Source: Oscillospiraceae bacterium
GTDB taxonomy: Bacteria > Bacillota > Clostridia > Oscillospirales > Oscillospiraceae
Assembly (NCBI GenBank): GCA_902798545.1
Contig: CADBWQ010000029.1
Coordinates: 1-49,188, forward strand
DNA length: 49,188 nt
Direction: 5' to 3'
Shown here: one piece after another, positions 1-7,787 of the stretch
Numbering within the stretch: position 1 is the first letter of the stretch
How the letters are laid out: every line of letters begins with the position of its first letter
Notes under the pieces: generated by a model
Databases searched by the model: none
The model's input: only the letters and a program-made list of their open reading frames with translations
What the model was told of the DNA's origin: nothing
Made by a program: the position numbers and the translations under genes

Positions 1-1
1 C

Positions 2-388
2 TCCACCTCCACCCTCGCCGGTGCCGGCGCTCCCTACGAGCTGGTCAAGAAGGTCGCTCTGACCAACCACTTCATCGCAACCCGCTGGCTGTTCATGGCA
101 GAGGATGTCTATGAAACCATCCCTGAGAAGTGGCGTGACATTCTCGACGAGTGCGCGCTCGAGTTCGGTATGTGGGAGCAGACCTCCTGCGCCGATGATG
201 AGCAGGTTCAGATTGAGAAGATGAAGAACGAAGACGGCGTGACCTGGAACGAAGTCGACATCGATGCCTTCACCGAAGCCTGCGCTCCGGTCTATGACTG
301 GATCGTCGAAGAGTACGGCGCCAACCCCGACCTGCACCAGCAGCTGGTCGATGCCCTCACCGCGTTCCGCGCTGAGAAGGCCGCCTGA
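2..388 (+). CDS. dctP: TRAP transporter substrate-binding protein, DctP family (C-terminal part)
   Basis: The frame is open from the left edge to a TGA at 386-388, so only the last 128 residues are present. The segment reading NHFIATRWLFMAED followed by an amphipathic helical tail is typical of the C-terminal lobe of DctP-type extracytoplasmic solute receptors. Such proteins capture an organic acid or sugar acid outside the membrane and hand it to the DctQ-DctM permease. The permease genes follow on the same strand, which supports the call. The ligand cannot be told because the binding-pocket Arg region lies outside the window. Confidence 0.85.
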   Translation, partial: STSTLAGAGAPYELVKKVALTNHFIATRWLFMAEDVYETIPEKWRDILDECALEFGMWEQTSCADDEQVQIEKMKNEDGVTWNEVDIDAFTEACAPVYDWIVEEYGANPDLHQQLVDALTAFRAEKAA

Positions 389-455
389 TTCCCATCCGAA
401 TTCTCTCATTACACGATATCCGCAATATCAATATCATTTCCAAGACACAAACGAC

Positions 456-483
456 TGGACTGCCCGGTTTTCCGGGCAGTCCA
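456..483 (+). other. Intercistronic hairpin between dctP and dctQ
   Basis: A perfect 12-bp stem (456-467 with 472-483) closes a TTTT loop. No T-run follows, so it is not a convincing terminator. Between a highly expressed binding protein and its permease such a hairpin commonly protects the upstream mRNA from 3' exonucleases; that role is inferred. The rest of the gap 389-532 shows only a lone TATAAT at 504-509 with no matching -35. Confidence 0.6.
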
Positions 484-532
484 TGTCGGGTATTAGCCCC
501 CGTTATAATTCTGTAAAGAAAGCAGATTGCCT

Positions 533-1126
533 ATGAAAAAGAAACCTCTTTTTAAGCGGATTGTGACCAACCTTGACGCAGTCATCTGCGGCGTTACGCT
601 GACGATCTGCGTGATTCTCGTCAATGCCAACGTCATCTTTCGCTATTTTCTGAACAACCCCATCAAGTGGACAGATGAAGTGGTGACCAGCCTCTTCATA
701 TGGACCGTCTTCATGGGCAGCGCCTATGCCCATCGCAAGCATGCCCACCTGGGCGTGGACATTGTTGTGAACCTCATTCATGGCAGGGCCAGGGACATCA
801 TTGAGTTTGTCATGGATATTCTGCAGATTCTGATTCTGATTCTGCTGACCTACATCAGCGCCCAGTATGTCTGTGCGCTGATCTGGAAGCGCGGCATCGT
901 CTTCCAGTGGGTGGACGGCGCGCTCAAATACGTCGGACAGATCAAATATACCTACACCGACACGCTGCGCATCCCCAAATGGTATACCGGCATTGCAGTG
1001 CCCCTCGGCTTCGGCCTTTCTCTGATTTATGCAATCTACTTCTTCCTGCGCGACCGCCTGCATCTCATCAAGGCGAAGCCGCAGGAAGAGTCTGAAAAAA
1101 TCATCGAGGAAGGAGGAGCGTATTGA
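533..1126 (+). CDS. dctQ: TRAP transporter small permease subunit DctQ
   Basis: This 197-residue protein has four predicted membrane helices (roughly residues 15-40, 50-72, 88-112 and 145-170), the usual size and topology of the TRAP small subunit. The motif around residue 40, VIFRYFLNNPIKWTDEV, is the family signature. DctQ forms a membrane complex with DctM for Na+-driven uptake. I chose the ATG at 533 over a TTG two codons upstream; the Shine-Dalgarno is weak. Its stop overlaps the dctM start by one base (TGATG), which implies translational coupling. Confidence 0.92.
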   Translation: MKKKPLFKRIVTNLDAVICGVTLTICVILVNANVIFRYFLNNPIKWTDEVVTSLFIWTVFMGSAYAHRKHAHLGVDIVVNLIHGRARDIIEFVMDILQILILILLTYISAQYVCALIWKRGIVFQWVDGALKYVGQIKYTYTDTLRIPKWYTGIAVPLGFGLSLIYAIYFFLRDRLHLIKAKPQEESEKIIEEGGAY

Positions 1127-2454
1127 TGCTGACATTTACCAACCTGATTCCGATCTTTCTGGTCTTCATTCTCTACTTCCTCGGTATGCCGATCGTCTAT
1201 GCGCTCTTCGGCTCCACCTTCTTCTACTTCCTGTTCATCAACACCACAGTTCAGCCCTGGACCATTCTCCAGAAGGTCATGAACTCCACGGGTTCCTTCT
1301 CCATGCTGGCAATCCCCTTCTTCGTTATGTCGGGCTCCGTTATGAACTACGGCGGCATCAGCGACAAGATGATGGACTTCTGTGAATGCGTCACCGGTCA
1401 CATGAAAGGAGGCCTTGCGCAGGTCAACGTGCTGCTCAGCATGCTGATGGGTGGATGCTCCGGTTCCGCCAACGCTGACTGTGCCATGCAGTCGAAGATG
1501 CTGGTCCCGGAGATGGAGAAGCGCGGTTACTCCAAAGCCTTCTCCGCCGCCATTACCGCAGCCTCATCGGCAGCCACTCCTGTCATTCCACCCGGCGTCA
1601 ATCTGATTGTCTACTCGCTGATCGCCCAGGCCTCCCTCGGCCGCATTTTTGCGGCAGGCTATGTCCCCGGCATTCTGATGAGCATCTCGATGATGATCGT
1701 CGTGACCATTATCGCCCATAGGCGCAACTACCCCACCACGCGCGACAAGTTCCCGCCCATCAAGACGGTGCTGAAGCAGGCGTTCATCTCCTTCTGGGGC
1801 CTGTTCTTCCCCTTCGGCATCATCCTCGGTATGCGTTTCGGTCTGTTTACGCCGGCTGAAGGCGGTGCGGTCGCTGTGCTGTACTGCTTCATCATCGGCA
1901 AGTTTGTGTATCGTCAGCTGAGCTTCCGGAAGCACTTTATCTCCATCATGCTCGACACCATTGCCGGTACCTCCAGCGTCGTGCTGATCATGGTCTCGGC
2001 CAGTACCTTTGGCCAGTACATGAGCATGATCAACCTTCCGAAGATTGTCGCGAGCTCCATCACCAACCTGACCACGAACCGCTACGTCTTCCTGATGCTG
2101 GTGAATGTGGTTCTGCTGATCATGGGCATGTTCCTTGAAGGCGGCGCCGCGCTGATGATTGCAACCCCGCTGCTGCTGCCGGTGGCCAAGAACCTCGGCA
2201 TCGACACCATCCATTTTGGTCTGGTCTGTATCGTCAACATCATGATCGGCGGCATCACGCCTCCCTTCGGTTCCATGATGTTCACGACCTGCGGCATCAC
2301 AGGCTGCAAGATCAGCGCCTTTATCAAGGAAGTCTGGCCGTTCATCATATGCCTTTTCCTCGTGCTGCTGCTGGTCACCTTTGTGCCCTGGCTGGTCACC
2401 ATCGTTCCCGACCTGGTCTACGGTACGGCGAGCGGCAACCTGGTCAACTTCTAG
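1126..2454 (+). CDS. dctM: TRAP transporter large permease subunit DctM
   Basis: This is a 442-residue polytopic membrane protein with about 12 hydrophobic helices, and is the substrate- and Na+-translocating subunit of a TRAP transporter. Family features are visible: GGCSGSANADCAMQSKMLVPEM after the first hairpin region, AAITAASSAATPVIPPG, and the C-terminal ITPPFGSMMFTTCGI segment. A strong AGGAAGGAGG lies 8 bases before the ATG at 1126, so the TTG one codon upstream is rejected. It is the last gene of the operon and is followed by a strong terminator. Confidence 0.95.
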   Translation: MLTFTNLIPIFLVFILYFLGMPIVYALFGSTFFYFLFINTTVQPWTILQKVMNSTGSFSMLAIPFFVMSGSVMNYGGISDKMMDFCECVTGHMKGGLAQVNVLLSMLMGGCSGSANADCAMQSKMLVPEMEKRGYSKAFSAAITAASSAATPVIPPGVNLIVYSLIAQASLGRIFAAGYVPGILMSISMMIVVTIIAHRRNYPTTRDKFPPIKTVLKQAFISFWGLFFPFGIILGMRFGLFTPAEGGAVAVLYCFIIGKFVYRQLSFRKHFISIMLDTIAGTSSVVLIMVSASTFGQYMSMINLPKIVASSITNLTTNRYVFLMLVNVVLLIMGMFLEGGAALMIATPLLLPVAKNLGIDTIHFGLVCIVNIMIGGITPPFGSMMFTTCGITGCKISAFIKEVWPFIICLFLVLLLVTFVPWLVTIVPDLVYGTASGNLVNF

Positions 2455-2484
2455 CAGAGCAACAGACTGTTCCTATAATAACCG

Positions 2485-2528
2485 CAGAGGGCGAGCACGT
2501 TTCCTTACGTGCTCGCCCTCTGTTATCT
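2485..2528. terminator. Bidirectional terminator between dctM and the ycxB-like gene
   Basis: A perfect 15-bp stem (2485-2499 with 2508-2522) with an 8-base loop lies between convergent genes. A short T-rich tract follows in the + direction. It should end the TRAP operon and the leftward amylosucrase-fructokinase-ycxB transcript. Confidence 0.8.
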
Positions 2529-3116
2529 TTACAGATGTTCCGGCTCCCGTTCCCTTGCCCGGAGCCAGTCGCGGACTCTCTGAAGAGGTGACGGCCGTTT
2601 CCAATAAAATTTTTTCCCTGTTTTCCACTCGACGAAACGGACAAAATCCTTTTCTTTGTCTCCGAGCTTCTTTTTGGGAATACAGTAGCCGCCGGTGCTG
2701 GAAGGGAATAGATAGTAGCAGTTCATATCCTCGCCCAGCTTCAGGATGTCTCCATAGCCCACCGGCGGCATTTTTTCTTCGTCCGCCTTTCCGGGGTGGA
2801 ATGTGATCTCAATCCCCTTCTCCGTGAAGGAATAGCGGGAAGAAGGAAAGCCTTCTCCGGAGGCTTTGAGCGTTTCGATGAGCTTCTTCGCCGTATGGTT
2901 GGAAGCGCTGTAGGTGCTGGTCATGAGATAGGCGCCATAGGCCACCAGCGCAATCCCCCAGAAACGGGTGAAATGCACTGCACCCACCACCACGACGACA
3001 ACGCTGAGGACCGTACGGGCAATATAGTTCCTTGTACAGAAGAGGTCATACTGCATGTGAGACAGCGCAACAAGACTCTCCTCAGTATGGGTCATGGTCA
3101 CTTCATACTTTGCCAT
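2529..3116 (-). CDS. YcxB-like membrane protein of unknown function
   Basis: This 195-residue protein resembles the YcxB-like family: a short N-terminal beta segment (YEVTMTHTEESLVAL), two adjacent hydrophobic helices near residues 35-70, then a cytosolic beta-rich domain with the pattern FTEKGIEITF and a conserved GGYCIPKK. The function of the family is unknown. It starts 12 bases after the fructokinase stop with only a weak Shine-Dalgarno, so it is probably translated by coupling as the last gene of the amylosucrase operon. Nothing ties it directly to sugar metabolism beyond this position. Confidence 0.75.
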   Translation of the reverse strand: MAKYEVTMTHTEESLVALSHMQYDLFCTRNYIARTVLSVVVVVVGAVHFTRFWGIALVAYGAYLMTSTYSASNHTAKKLIETLKASGEGFPSSRYSFTEKGIEITFHPGKADEEKMPPVGYGDILKLGEDMNCYYLFPSSTGGYCIPKKKLGDKEKDFVRFVEWKTGKKFYWKRPSPLQRVRDWLRAREREPEHL

Positions 3117-3128
3117 CAGACGATCTGC

Positions 3129-4091
3129 TCAGCGCTTCAGGATATCCCACACCGCTTCCGGATCGGGCATGGAGCGGATCGCGCCCTTGCGGGTGGTGAC
3201 GATATAGGCCGCGGTATTGGCGAAGCGAAGCATTTCATGGAGATTCCCCTCCGTCAGGCCGTCAAGTCCGTGCTCAAGGACATAGTTCAGCACGCAGGCA
3301 CAGAAGGTGTCACCGGCGCCGGTGGTCTCAATGACGCCGCCCAGTTTGCAGGCCGGTTCAAAGACTTTGTATCCGCCGTAGTAGGAATGGCTTCCGTCTC
3401 CGCCGGCGGTCACGTTCAGGAGGCGGATATTCGGGTAACGCGCCTGCAGGATGGCCGCGCCCCGGTCGAAGTCCTCCTCGCCGGTCATAAACAGGATCTC
3501 ATTGTCCGCGATTTTCAGTACATCGCACTGGCTGAGGCCCCAGGAGATCTGTTCCCGCGCAGCTTCCTCGCTGCTCCAGAGCGGCGGTCTCAGATTCGGG
3601 TCAAAAGAGATCACCGCGCCGGCGTCCCGCGCAACCTCCAGCGCCCGGATCGTTGCGCTGCGGCATGGCTCGTCCGTCAGGGACAGCGTGCCGAAATGAA
3701 AGATCCGGCAGCCGCGCAGCAGATCCTCGTCCAGCTCGTCGGCGCGCAGAAGGAGGTCCGCGCCAGGCTTTCGATAGAAGCTGAAGTCCCGGTCGCCGTT
3801 GGGGAAGGTGTTGACGATGGCGAGCGTCGTCGGAATCTCCGGGTCCCGCTTCAGGCCGCGGATGTCGATCCCGGCGTCCCGCACGGTATCGGCCAGGAGG
3901 TTGCCGAAACCATCCTGTCCGACCTTGCCGATGAAGGCGGTCTTCTTTCCGAGTTTCCGGAGCATTGCCAGCACATTGGCCGGGGCTCCGCCCGGGTTGG
4001 CCTCAAAAAGCGGGTTCCCCTGGGCGCTGTCACCGTTGCGCGTAAAGTCGACCAGCAGTTCTCCCAGTGCAACAACATCAAATTCCTTCAT
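3129..4091 (-). CDS. scrK: Fructokinase (PfkB/ribokinase family)
   Basis: This 320-residue sugar kinase carries the N-terminal PfkB glycine motif (GGAPANVLAMLRKLG, near residue 35) and the C-terminal signature ETTGAGDTFCACVL, whose Asp (about residue 261) is the catalytic base. It would phosphorylate fructose with ATP in the cytosol. It lies 42 bases downstream of amylosucrase, an enzyme that releases fructose from sucrose, and this makes fructose the best substrate. The motif alone does not exclude another ketose or adenosine-like substrate. The start has GAGAGG about 12 bases upstream. Confidence 0.85.
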   Translation of the reverse strand: MKEFDVVALGELLVDFTRNGDSAQGNPLFEANPGGAPANVLAMLRKLGKKTAFIGKVGQDGFGNLLADTVRDAGIDIRGLKRDPEIPTTLAIVNTFPNGDRDFSFYRKPGADLLLRADELDEDLLRGCRIFHFGTLSLTDEPCRSATIRALEVARDAGAVISFDPNLRPPLWSSEEAAREQISWGLSQCDVLKIADNEILFMTGEEDFDRGAAILQARYPNIRLLNVTAGGDGSHSYYGGYKVFEPACKLGGVIETTGAGDTFCACVLNYVLEHGLDGLTEGNLHEMLRFANTAAYIVTTRKGAIRSMPDPEAVWDILKR

Positions 4092-4133
4092 GATATGTCT
4101 GTCCTCTCCGCGGCGCCACGCTCCGCAATGTTG

Positions 4134-5990
4134 TTATTTTTCTTCGAACTCACAGGCGAGCCACATAAAGCCGCCCGGCGCCAGAGAAAGATGATATTTA
4201 TCCACAGCCTGCCCGGTCAGCAGATCGTGATAGTCTCCGAGCTCGTCAATGGAGACCCACCGCTCCGTCTCGGCAAAGTTGAACAGGGCGAGGAGCTTCT
4301 CCCCCTGATGGTAGCGCCCGATGCCAAGGACAGCGTTGTCTCCGGTCCGGAGCAGCCATACGTCGGCGCGGCTGTCGAAAACGCGGTGTCCGTCCCTGAG
4401 GGTCTCCAGCGCGCGCAGAGCGGTGAAGATCTGGCCTTCCGGGGTTTCGGGATTGTGACGGCGCTCCGCGGCCGCCCAGTTCATGTTCCCCCGATGCAGA
4501 TAGCGGCTGTCGGCCGCCTTGTCCGGATCGTTGTGGTAGGTATAGTCGTTCTCCTGGGCGATCTCATCGCCGCTGTAGAGAACCGGAATTCCACTGAGCG
4601 TGAACATGTAGGCATGCAGGCTGATGTCAAACCGCAGCGCCCAGGCGAGTTTCTCCCCGTCCTGCTCATAACGGGCCGCCTCTACGCCGCAGAGCGAGGC
4701 AGTCGTGCCGCAGAGGCGCGCATCCCCGAGTCTGGGATCGTCGTTATAGAGCTCACCACGGCTCGGACTCCCCTCCCGGCGTCCGGTCAGGAAGTCGTTC
4801 AGAAACTTCTTGTGAGGCACTTCGCCCATTCCAAAGCGACTGAGGAAGGCGTAATCCAGGCCCCAGCCAATATCGTCGTGACAGCGCAGATAGTTGAGGA
4901 AGGTGTACTCCTTCGGCAGAGAGAAAACCTGATTCAGCTGGTACTGGAGCAGGCGTACATCCTTCGTCGCCACGGTGTGCCAGGTGCTCGCCATGGTGGT
5001 GACGTTATAGAGCATGTGGCACTCCGGCTTCTCCACGGTACCGAAGTAAGGCACCACCTTGGAGGGTTCCATGACCACCTCGCCCAGCAGCAGGGTGCCC
5101 GGGCAGACGATGTCCGCCGCCATGTGCATCATACGCACCAGGGAGTGGACCTGAGGAAGGTTGCGGCAGCTGGTGCCGAGCTCCTTCCAGATATAGGGAA
5201 CCGCGTCCAGGCGGATTACATCCACGCCGCGGTTGCAGAGATAGAGCATGTTCTCCGTCATGTCGTTGAAGACAATGGGGTTTGCATAGTTCAGGTCCCA
5301 CTGATAGGGATAGAAGGTCGTCATGACGACCTTCCCGGCCTCTTCGCACCAGCTGAAGTTGCCCGGAGCCGTCGTCGGGAAGACCTGCGGCACCGTTTTC
5401 TCGAATTCGTTGGGAATCGTCCAGTCGTCGTAGAAGAAGTACCGCGCCTGGCATTCCGCATCCCCCGCGCGGGCACGTCTGGCCCACTCGTGGTCCTCGC
5501 TGGTGTGGTTCATGACGAAGTCGAGGCAGAGGGAGATTCCCCTCTTATGACAGTCCCTGGCCAGTGCGTCCAGGTCCTTCATCGTGCCGAGTTCCGGCTC
5601 GACCTTACGAAAATCCGCCACCGCATATCCGCCGTCGCTGCGCCCTTTCGGGCTCTCCAGAATCGGCATCAGGTGCAGATAGTTCACGCCGCAGTCTTCG
5701 ATGTAGTCCAGCTTCTCACGGACACCGTTCAGGCTGCCCGCAAAGGCGTTGACGTACATCAGCATGCCGAGAAGATTGTGCCCCCGGTACCAGTCCGGGT
5801 TCCGGAGCCTCTCGCGATCCTGCTTTTTCAAAGAGGGTCTGCGCTCCTTCCAGCAGCGATAAAGCATCTCCGTGAAGTAGTTCCATGCGAGCTCATCCCC
5901 GTGATAGAGCTCAAAATAGCGCGCCCGCAGTTCCTCTTCACAGGCGGCGAAGCGGGTACTGAATTCTTTCTCCCAGTTCTGTTGGTTCAT
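4134..5990 (-). CDS. Amylosucrase-like GH13 enzyme (subfamily 4)
   Basis: This 618-residue GH13 enzyme is close to amylosucrase, which transfers glucose from sucrose onto an alpha-1,4-glucan and frees fructose. Visible motifs are DFVMNHTSEDHEW (region I), DVIRLDAVPYIWK with nucleophile Asp about 262 (region II), LLLGEVV with acid/base Glu about 304 (region III) and RCHDDIGW (region IV). The segments PQVFPTTAPGNFSW and TTFYPYQWDLNYANP are amylosucrase-like. There is no signal peptide, so it is cytosolic. The ATG at 5990 with AGAGG upstream is preferred over a start nine codons earlier. A strong promoter precedes it. A sucrose hydrolase of the same subfamily is the main alternative. Confidence 0.88.
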   Translation of the reverse strand: MNQQNWEKEFSTRFAACEEELRARYFELYHGDELAWNYFTEMLYRCWKERRPSLKKQDRERLRNPDWYRGHNLLGMLMYVNAFAGSLNGVREKLDYIEDCGVNYLHLMPILESPKGRSDGGYAVADFRKVEPELGTMKDLDALARDCHKRGISLCLDFVMNHTSEDHEWARRARAGDAECQARYFFYDDWTIPNEFEKTVPQVFPTTAPGNFSWCEEAGKVVMTTFYPYQWDLNYANPIVFNDMTENMLYLCNRGVDVIRLDAVPYIWKELGTSCRNLPQVHSLVRMMHMAADIVCPGTLLLGEVVMEPSKVVPYFGTVEKPECHMLYNVTTMASTWHTVATKDVRLLQYQLNQVFSLPKEYTFLNYLRCHDDIGWGLDYAFLSRFGMGEVPHKKFLNDFLTGRREGSPSRGELYNDDPRLGDARLCGTTASLCGVEAARYEQDGEKLAWALRFDISLHAYMFTLSGIPVLYSGDEIAQENDYTYHNDPDKAADSRYLHRGNMNWAAAERRHNPETPEGQIFTALRALETLRDGHRVFDSRADVWLLRTGDNAVLGIGRYHQGEKLLALFNFAETERWVSIDELGDYHDLLTGQAVDKYHLSLAPGGFMWLACEFEEK

Positions 5991-6031
5991 ACCGTTACCT
6001 CTGTCTGTTGAAGTCAATCATCAACCGAATT

Positions 6032-6060
6032 ATTGTATCGTTCTTTCTGAGTGCTGTCAA
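6032..6060 (-). promoter_or_regulatory. Promoter of the amylosucrase operon
   Basis: On the minus strand TTGACA (6055-6060) and TACAAT (6032-6037) are separated by exactly 17 bases, 42 bases before the amylosucrase start. No good LacI-type operator overlaps it, unlike the divergent sucrase promoter. Confidence 0.85.
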
Positions 6061-6093
6061 TGAAAAATAGATCTATGCGAAATGCAATTTCTG

Positions 6094-6111
6094 TGGTATG
6101 ATACGTTTCAT
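6094..6111 (+). promoter_or_regulatory. Extended -10 promoter of the GH32 gene with overlapping LacI-type operator
   Basis: TGGTATGAT (6094-6102) is an extended -10 element with no good -35. It overlaps the near-palindrome ATGATACGTTTCAT (6098-6111), which has a central CG and six of seven symmetric pairs, the form typical of LacI-family operators. A repressor bound here would block RNA polymerase. The same palindrome type occurs twice in front of the sugar-binding protein gene. Confidence 0.75.
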
Positions 6112-6167
6112 GACGGTCGCCATGGATTGGGCGGCACAACGATCAAAAAACAAAAGGAAGCTGTGCA

Positions 6168-7649
6168 ATGAGTCAGATCTTACAGGATGCACGGGCCTTC
6201 GAGGCCCTCCACGGACCGACGATTCTCCCGGAGCAGCGTCCCGCCTTCCATCTCTCGCCGTATATCGGCTGGATGAATGATCCGAACGGGTTCTCCTTCT
6301 ATGGCGGGCAGTATCACATGTTCTATCAGTACCATCCCTACGACTCTCACTGGGGGCCGATGCACTGGGGTCACGCCGTGAGCCGCGACCTTCTGCACTG
6401 GGAGTTTCTCCCCTGCGCGCTGGCGCCCGATATGCCCTATGACAAAGACGGCTGCTTCTCGGGCAGTGCCATTACACTTCCGGACGGCAGGCAGATGCTG
6501 ATGTACACCGGGGTCCGGCATGAGACGGATTCCAGCGGGCAGACCCGTGAGGTTCAGACGCAGAATCTTGCCTTCGGCGACGGAATGAACTACGAGAAAT
6601 ACAGCGGAAATCCGGTACTCACAGAGGCAGATCTCCCGGCAGGCGGGAGCCGCTATGATTTCCGCGATCCGAAGATTCTGCAGGCCTCAGACGGGACATA
6701 CCTCGCTCTGATCGCAAACGACCAGAAGGGTGTCGGCGGGCAGATTCTGGTCTATCGCAGCAGGGACGCGCTGCACTGGTCCCTGGTCGGACCCCTGGCC
6801 TCCAACCACAACCGCCTCGGTCTCATGTGGGAGTGCCCGGACTTTTTCCGTCTGGACGGATACGACGTTCTTCTGGCCAGCGCGCAGGACATGCTGCCGA
6901 AGGATTTTGAATACCACAACGGAAACGGAAGCTTCTACCTGCTCGGTCACTGCGGGGAGTCCGACGGATCGTATACGGTGGAGTCGGACCATGCCGCCGA
7001 TTACGGCATCGACTTCTATGCGCCGCAGACTGTTCTCACGCCGGACGGAAGGCGTGTCATGATCGGCTGGATGCAGAACTGGGATACCTGCAATCTGCAC
7101 ACGCGCTGGGTTCCGTGGTTCGGTCAGATGAGCCTGCCGAGAGAGCTCTCGGTTCGCAACGGAGTTCTCTGCCAGCGCCCGATTCGAGAGCTGGAGCTCA
7201 TGCGAAAGGACGAAGTCCGTCATACACATGTTCTGATCAGAGACGAAGAGCGCCAGCTGCCCGGTGTGTCCGGCCGTATGGCAGACCTGGAACTGGAGAT
7301 TGAATCCGTTGGGCCTGTCTTCAGCCGCTTCGCCATCCGCTTTGCAAAGAACGATCTCTATCAGACGACCGTCAGTTTCCGCCCGCATGAGTCCGTCCTG
7401 AAGATCGACCGGAAGTTCTCCGGGTCCCGCAGGGCGATCATCCATCAGCGCCGCGCCAAGGTCAGACACGATCAGGGCCGCCTGAAGCTGCGTCTGATCC
7501 TGGACCGCTTCAGTGCCGAGGTCTTTGTCGGCGACGGCGAACAGGTGCTCTCCGCCACCGTCAGCACCGACCTCAGCGCCCAGGACATCAGCTTCTTTGC
7601 CGACGGCGCTGTCCGTCTGAATGTTGTCAGCTACAGGCTGGAGGCCTGA
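6168..7649 (+). CDS. Sucrose or sucrose-6-phosphate hydrolase / beta-fructofuranosidase (GH32)
   Basis: This 493-residue GH32 enzyme cleaves the fructosyl bond of sucrose, sucrose-6-phosphate or short fructans. Catalytic residues are visible: nucleophile Asp38 in WMNDPNG, transition-state stabiliser Asp167 in FRDPK, and acid/base Glu222 in WECPDFF. The N-terminal five-bladed propeller is followed by a C-terminal beta-sandwich from about residue 350. No signal peptide is present, so it acts inside the cell. The ATG has AAAGGAAG upstream. It diverges from amylosucrase, and its promoter carries a LacI-type operator. Because import here appears to be by an ABC system and not a PTS, unphosphorylated sucrose or fructo-oligosaccharide is the likelier substrate. 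Confidence 0.9.
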   Translation: MSQILQDARAFEALHGPTILPEQRPAFHLSPYIGWMNDPNGFSFYGGQYHMFYQYHPYDSHWGPMHWGHAVSRDLLHWEFLPCALAPDMPYDKDGCFSGSAITLPDGRQMLMYTGVRHETDSSGQTREVQTQNLAFGDGMNYEKYSGNPVLTEADLPAGGSRYDFRDPKILQASDGTYLALIANDQKGVGGQILVYRSRDALHWSLVGPLASNHNRLGLMWECPDFFRLDGYDVLLASAQDMLPKDFEYHNGNGSFYLLGHCGESDGSYTVESDHAADYGIDFYAPQTVLTPDGRRVMIGWMQNWDTCNLHTRWVPWFGQMSLPRELSVRNGVLCQRPIRELELMRKDEVRHTHVLIRDEERQLPGVSGRMADLELEIESVGPVFSRFAIRFAKNDLYQTTVSFRPHESVLKIDRKFSGSRRAIIHQRRAKVRHDQGRLKLRLILDRFSAEVFVGDGEQVLSATVSTDLSAQDISFFADGAVRLNVVSYRLEA

Positions 7650-7690
7650 TTTCCCCGCATATGCTTCTGCTGTCCGTTACAGGACGCTTT

Positions 7691-7727
7691 CCCGGAGACC
7701 GTACAGGTTTCCGGGATTATCTTTTTT
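7691..7727 (+). terminator. Rho-independent terminator after the GH32 gene
   Basis: A 10-bp stem (7691-7700 with 7706-7715, one G-U pair) with a 5-base loop is followed by ATTATCTTTTTT. It lies 41 bases after the stop. The remaining bases up to 7787 hold no clear feature. Confidence 0.8.
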
Positions 7728-7787
7728 CACGGTACTTCCGTGTTTCTGTCTTCTGTTTTTGCATTCCCCCGTGCGCCGGAATGCCTC

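Noticed and set aside
504-509. TATAAT before dctQ as an internal promoter
   Set aside because: No -35 or extended -10 element accompanies it.
2796-6011. Very long open frame (1071 codons) on the + strand opposite fructokinase and amylosucrase
   Set aside because: It is the complement of two well-conserved minus-strand genes and reads as low-complexity His/Arg/Val-rich text with no domain; GC-rich codon use keeps stops away.
7763-7786. Inverted repeat GCATTCC/GGAATGC as terminator of the alpha-1,6-glucosidase gene
   Set aside because: On the minus strand it is followed by A-rich and not U-rich sequence, and the stem is only 7 bp.
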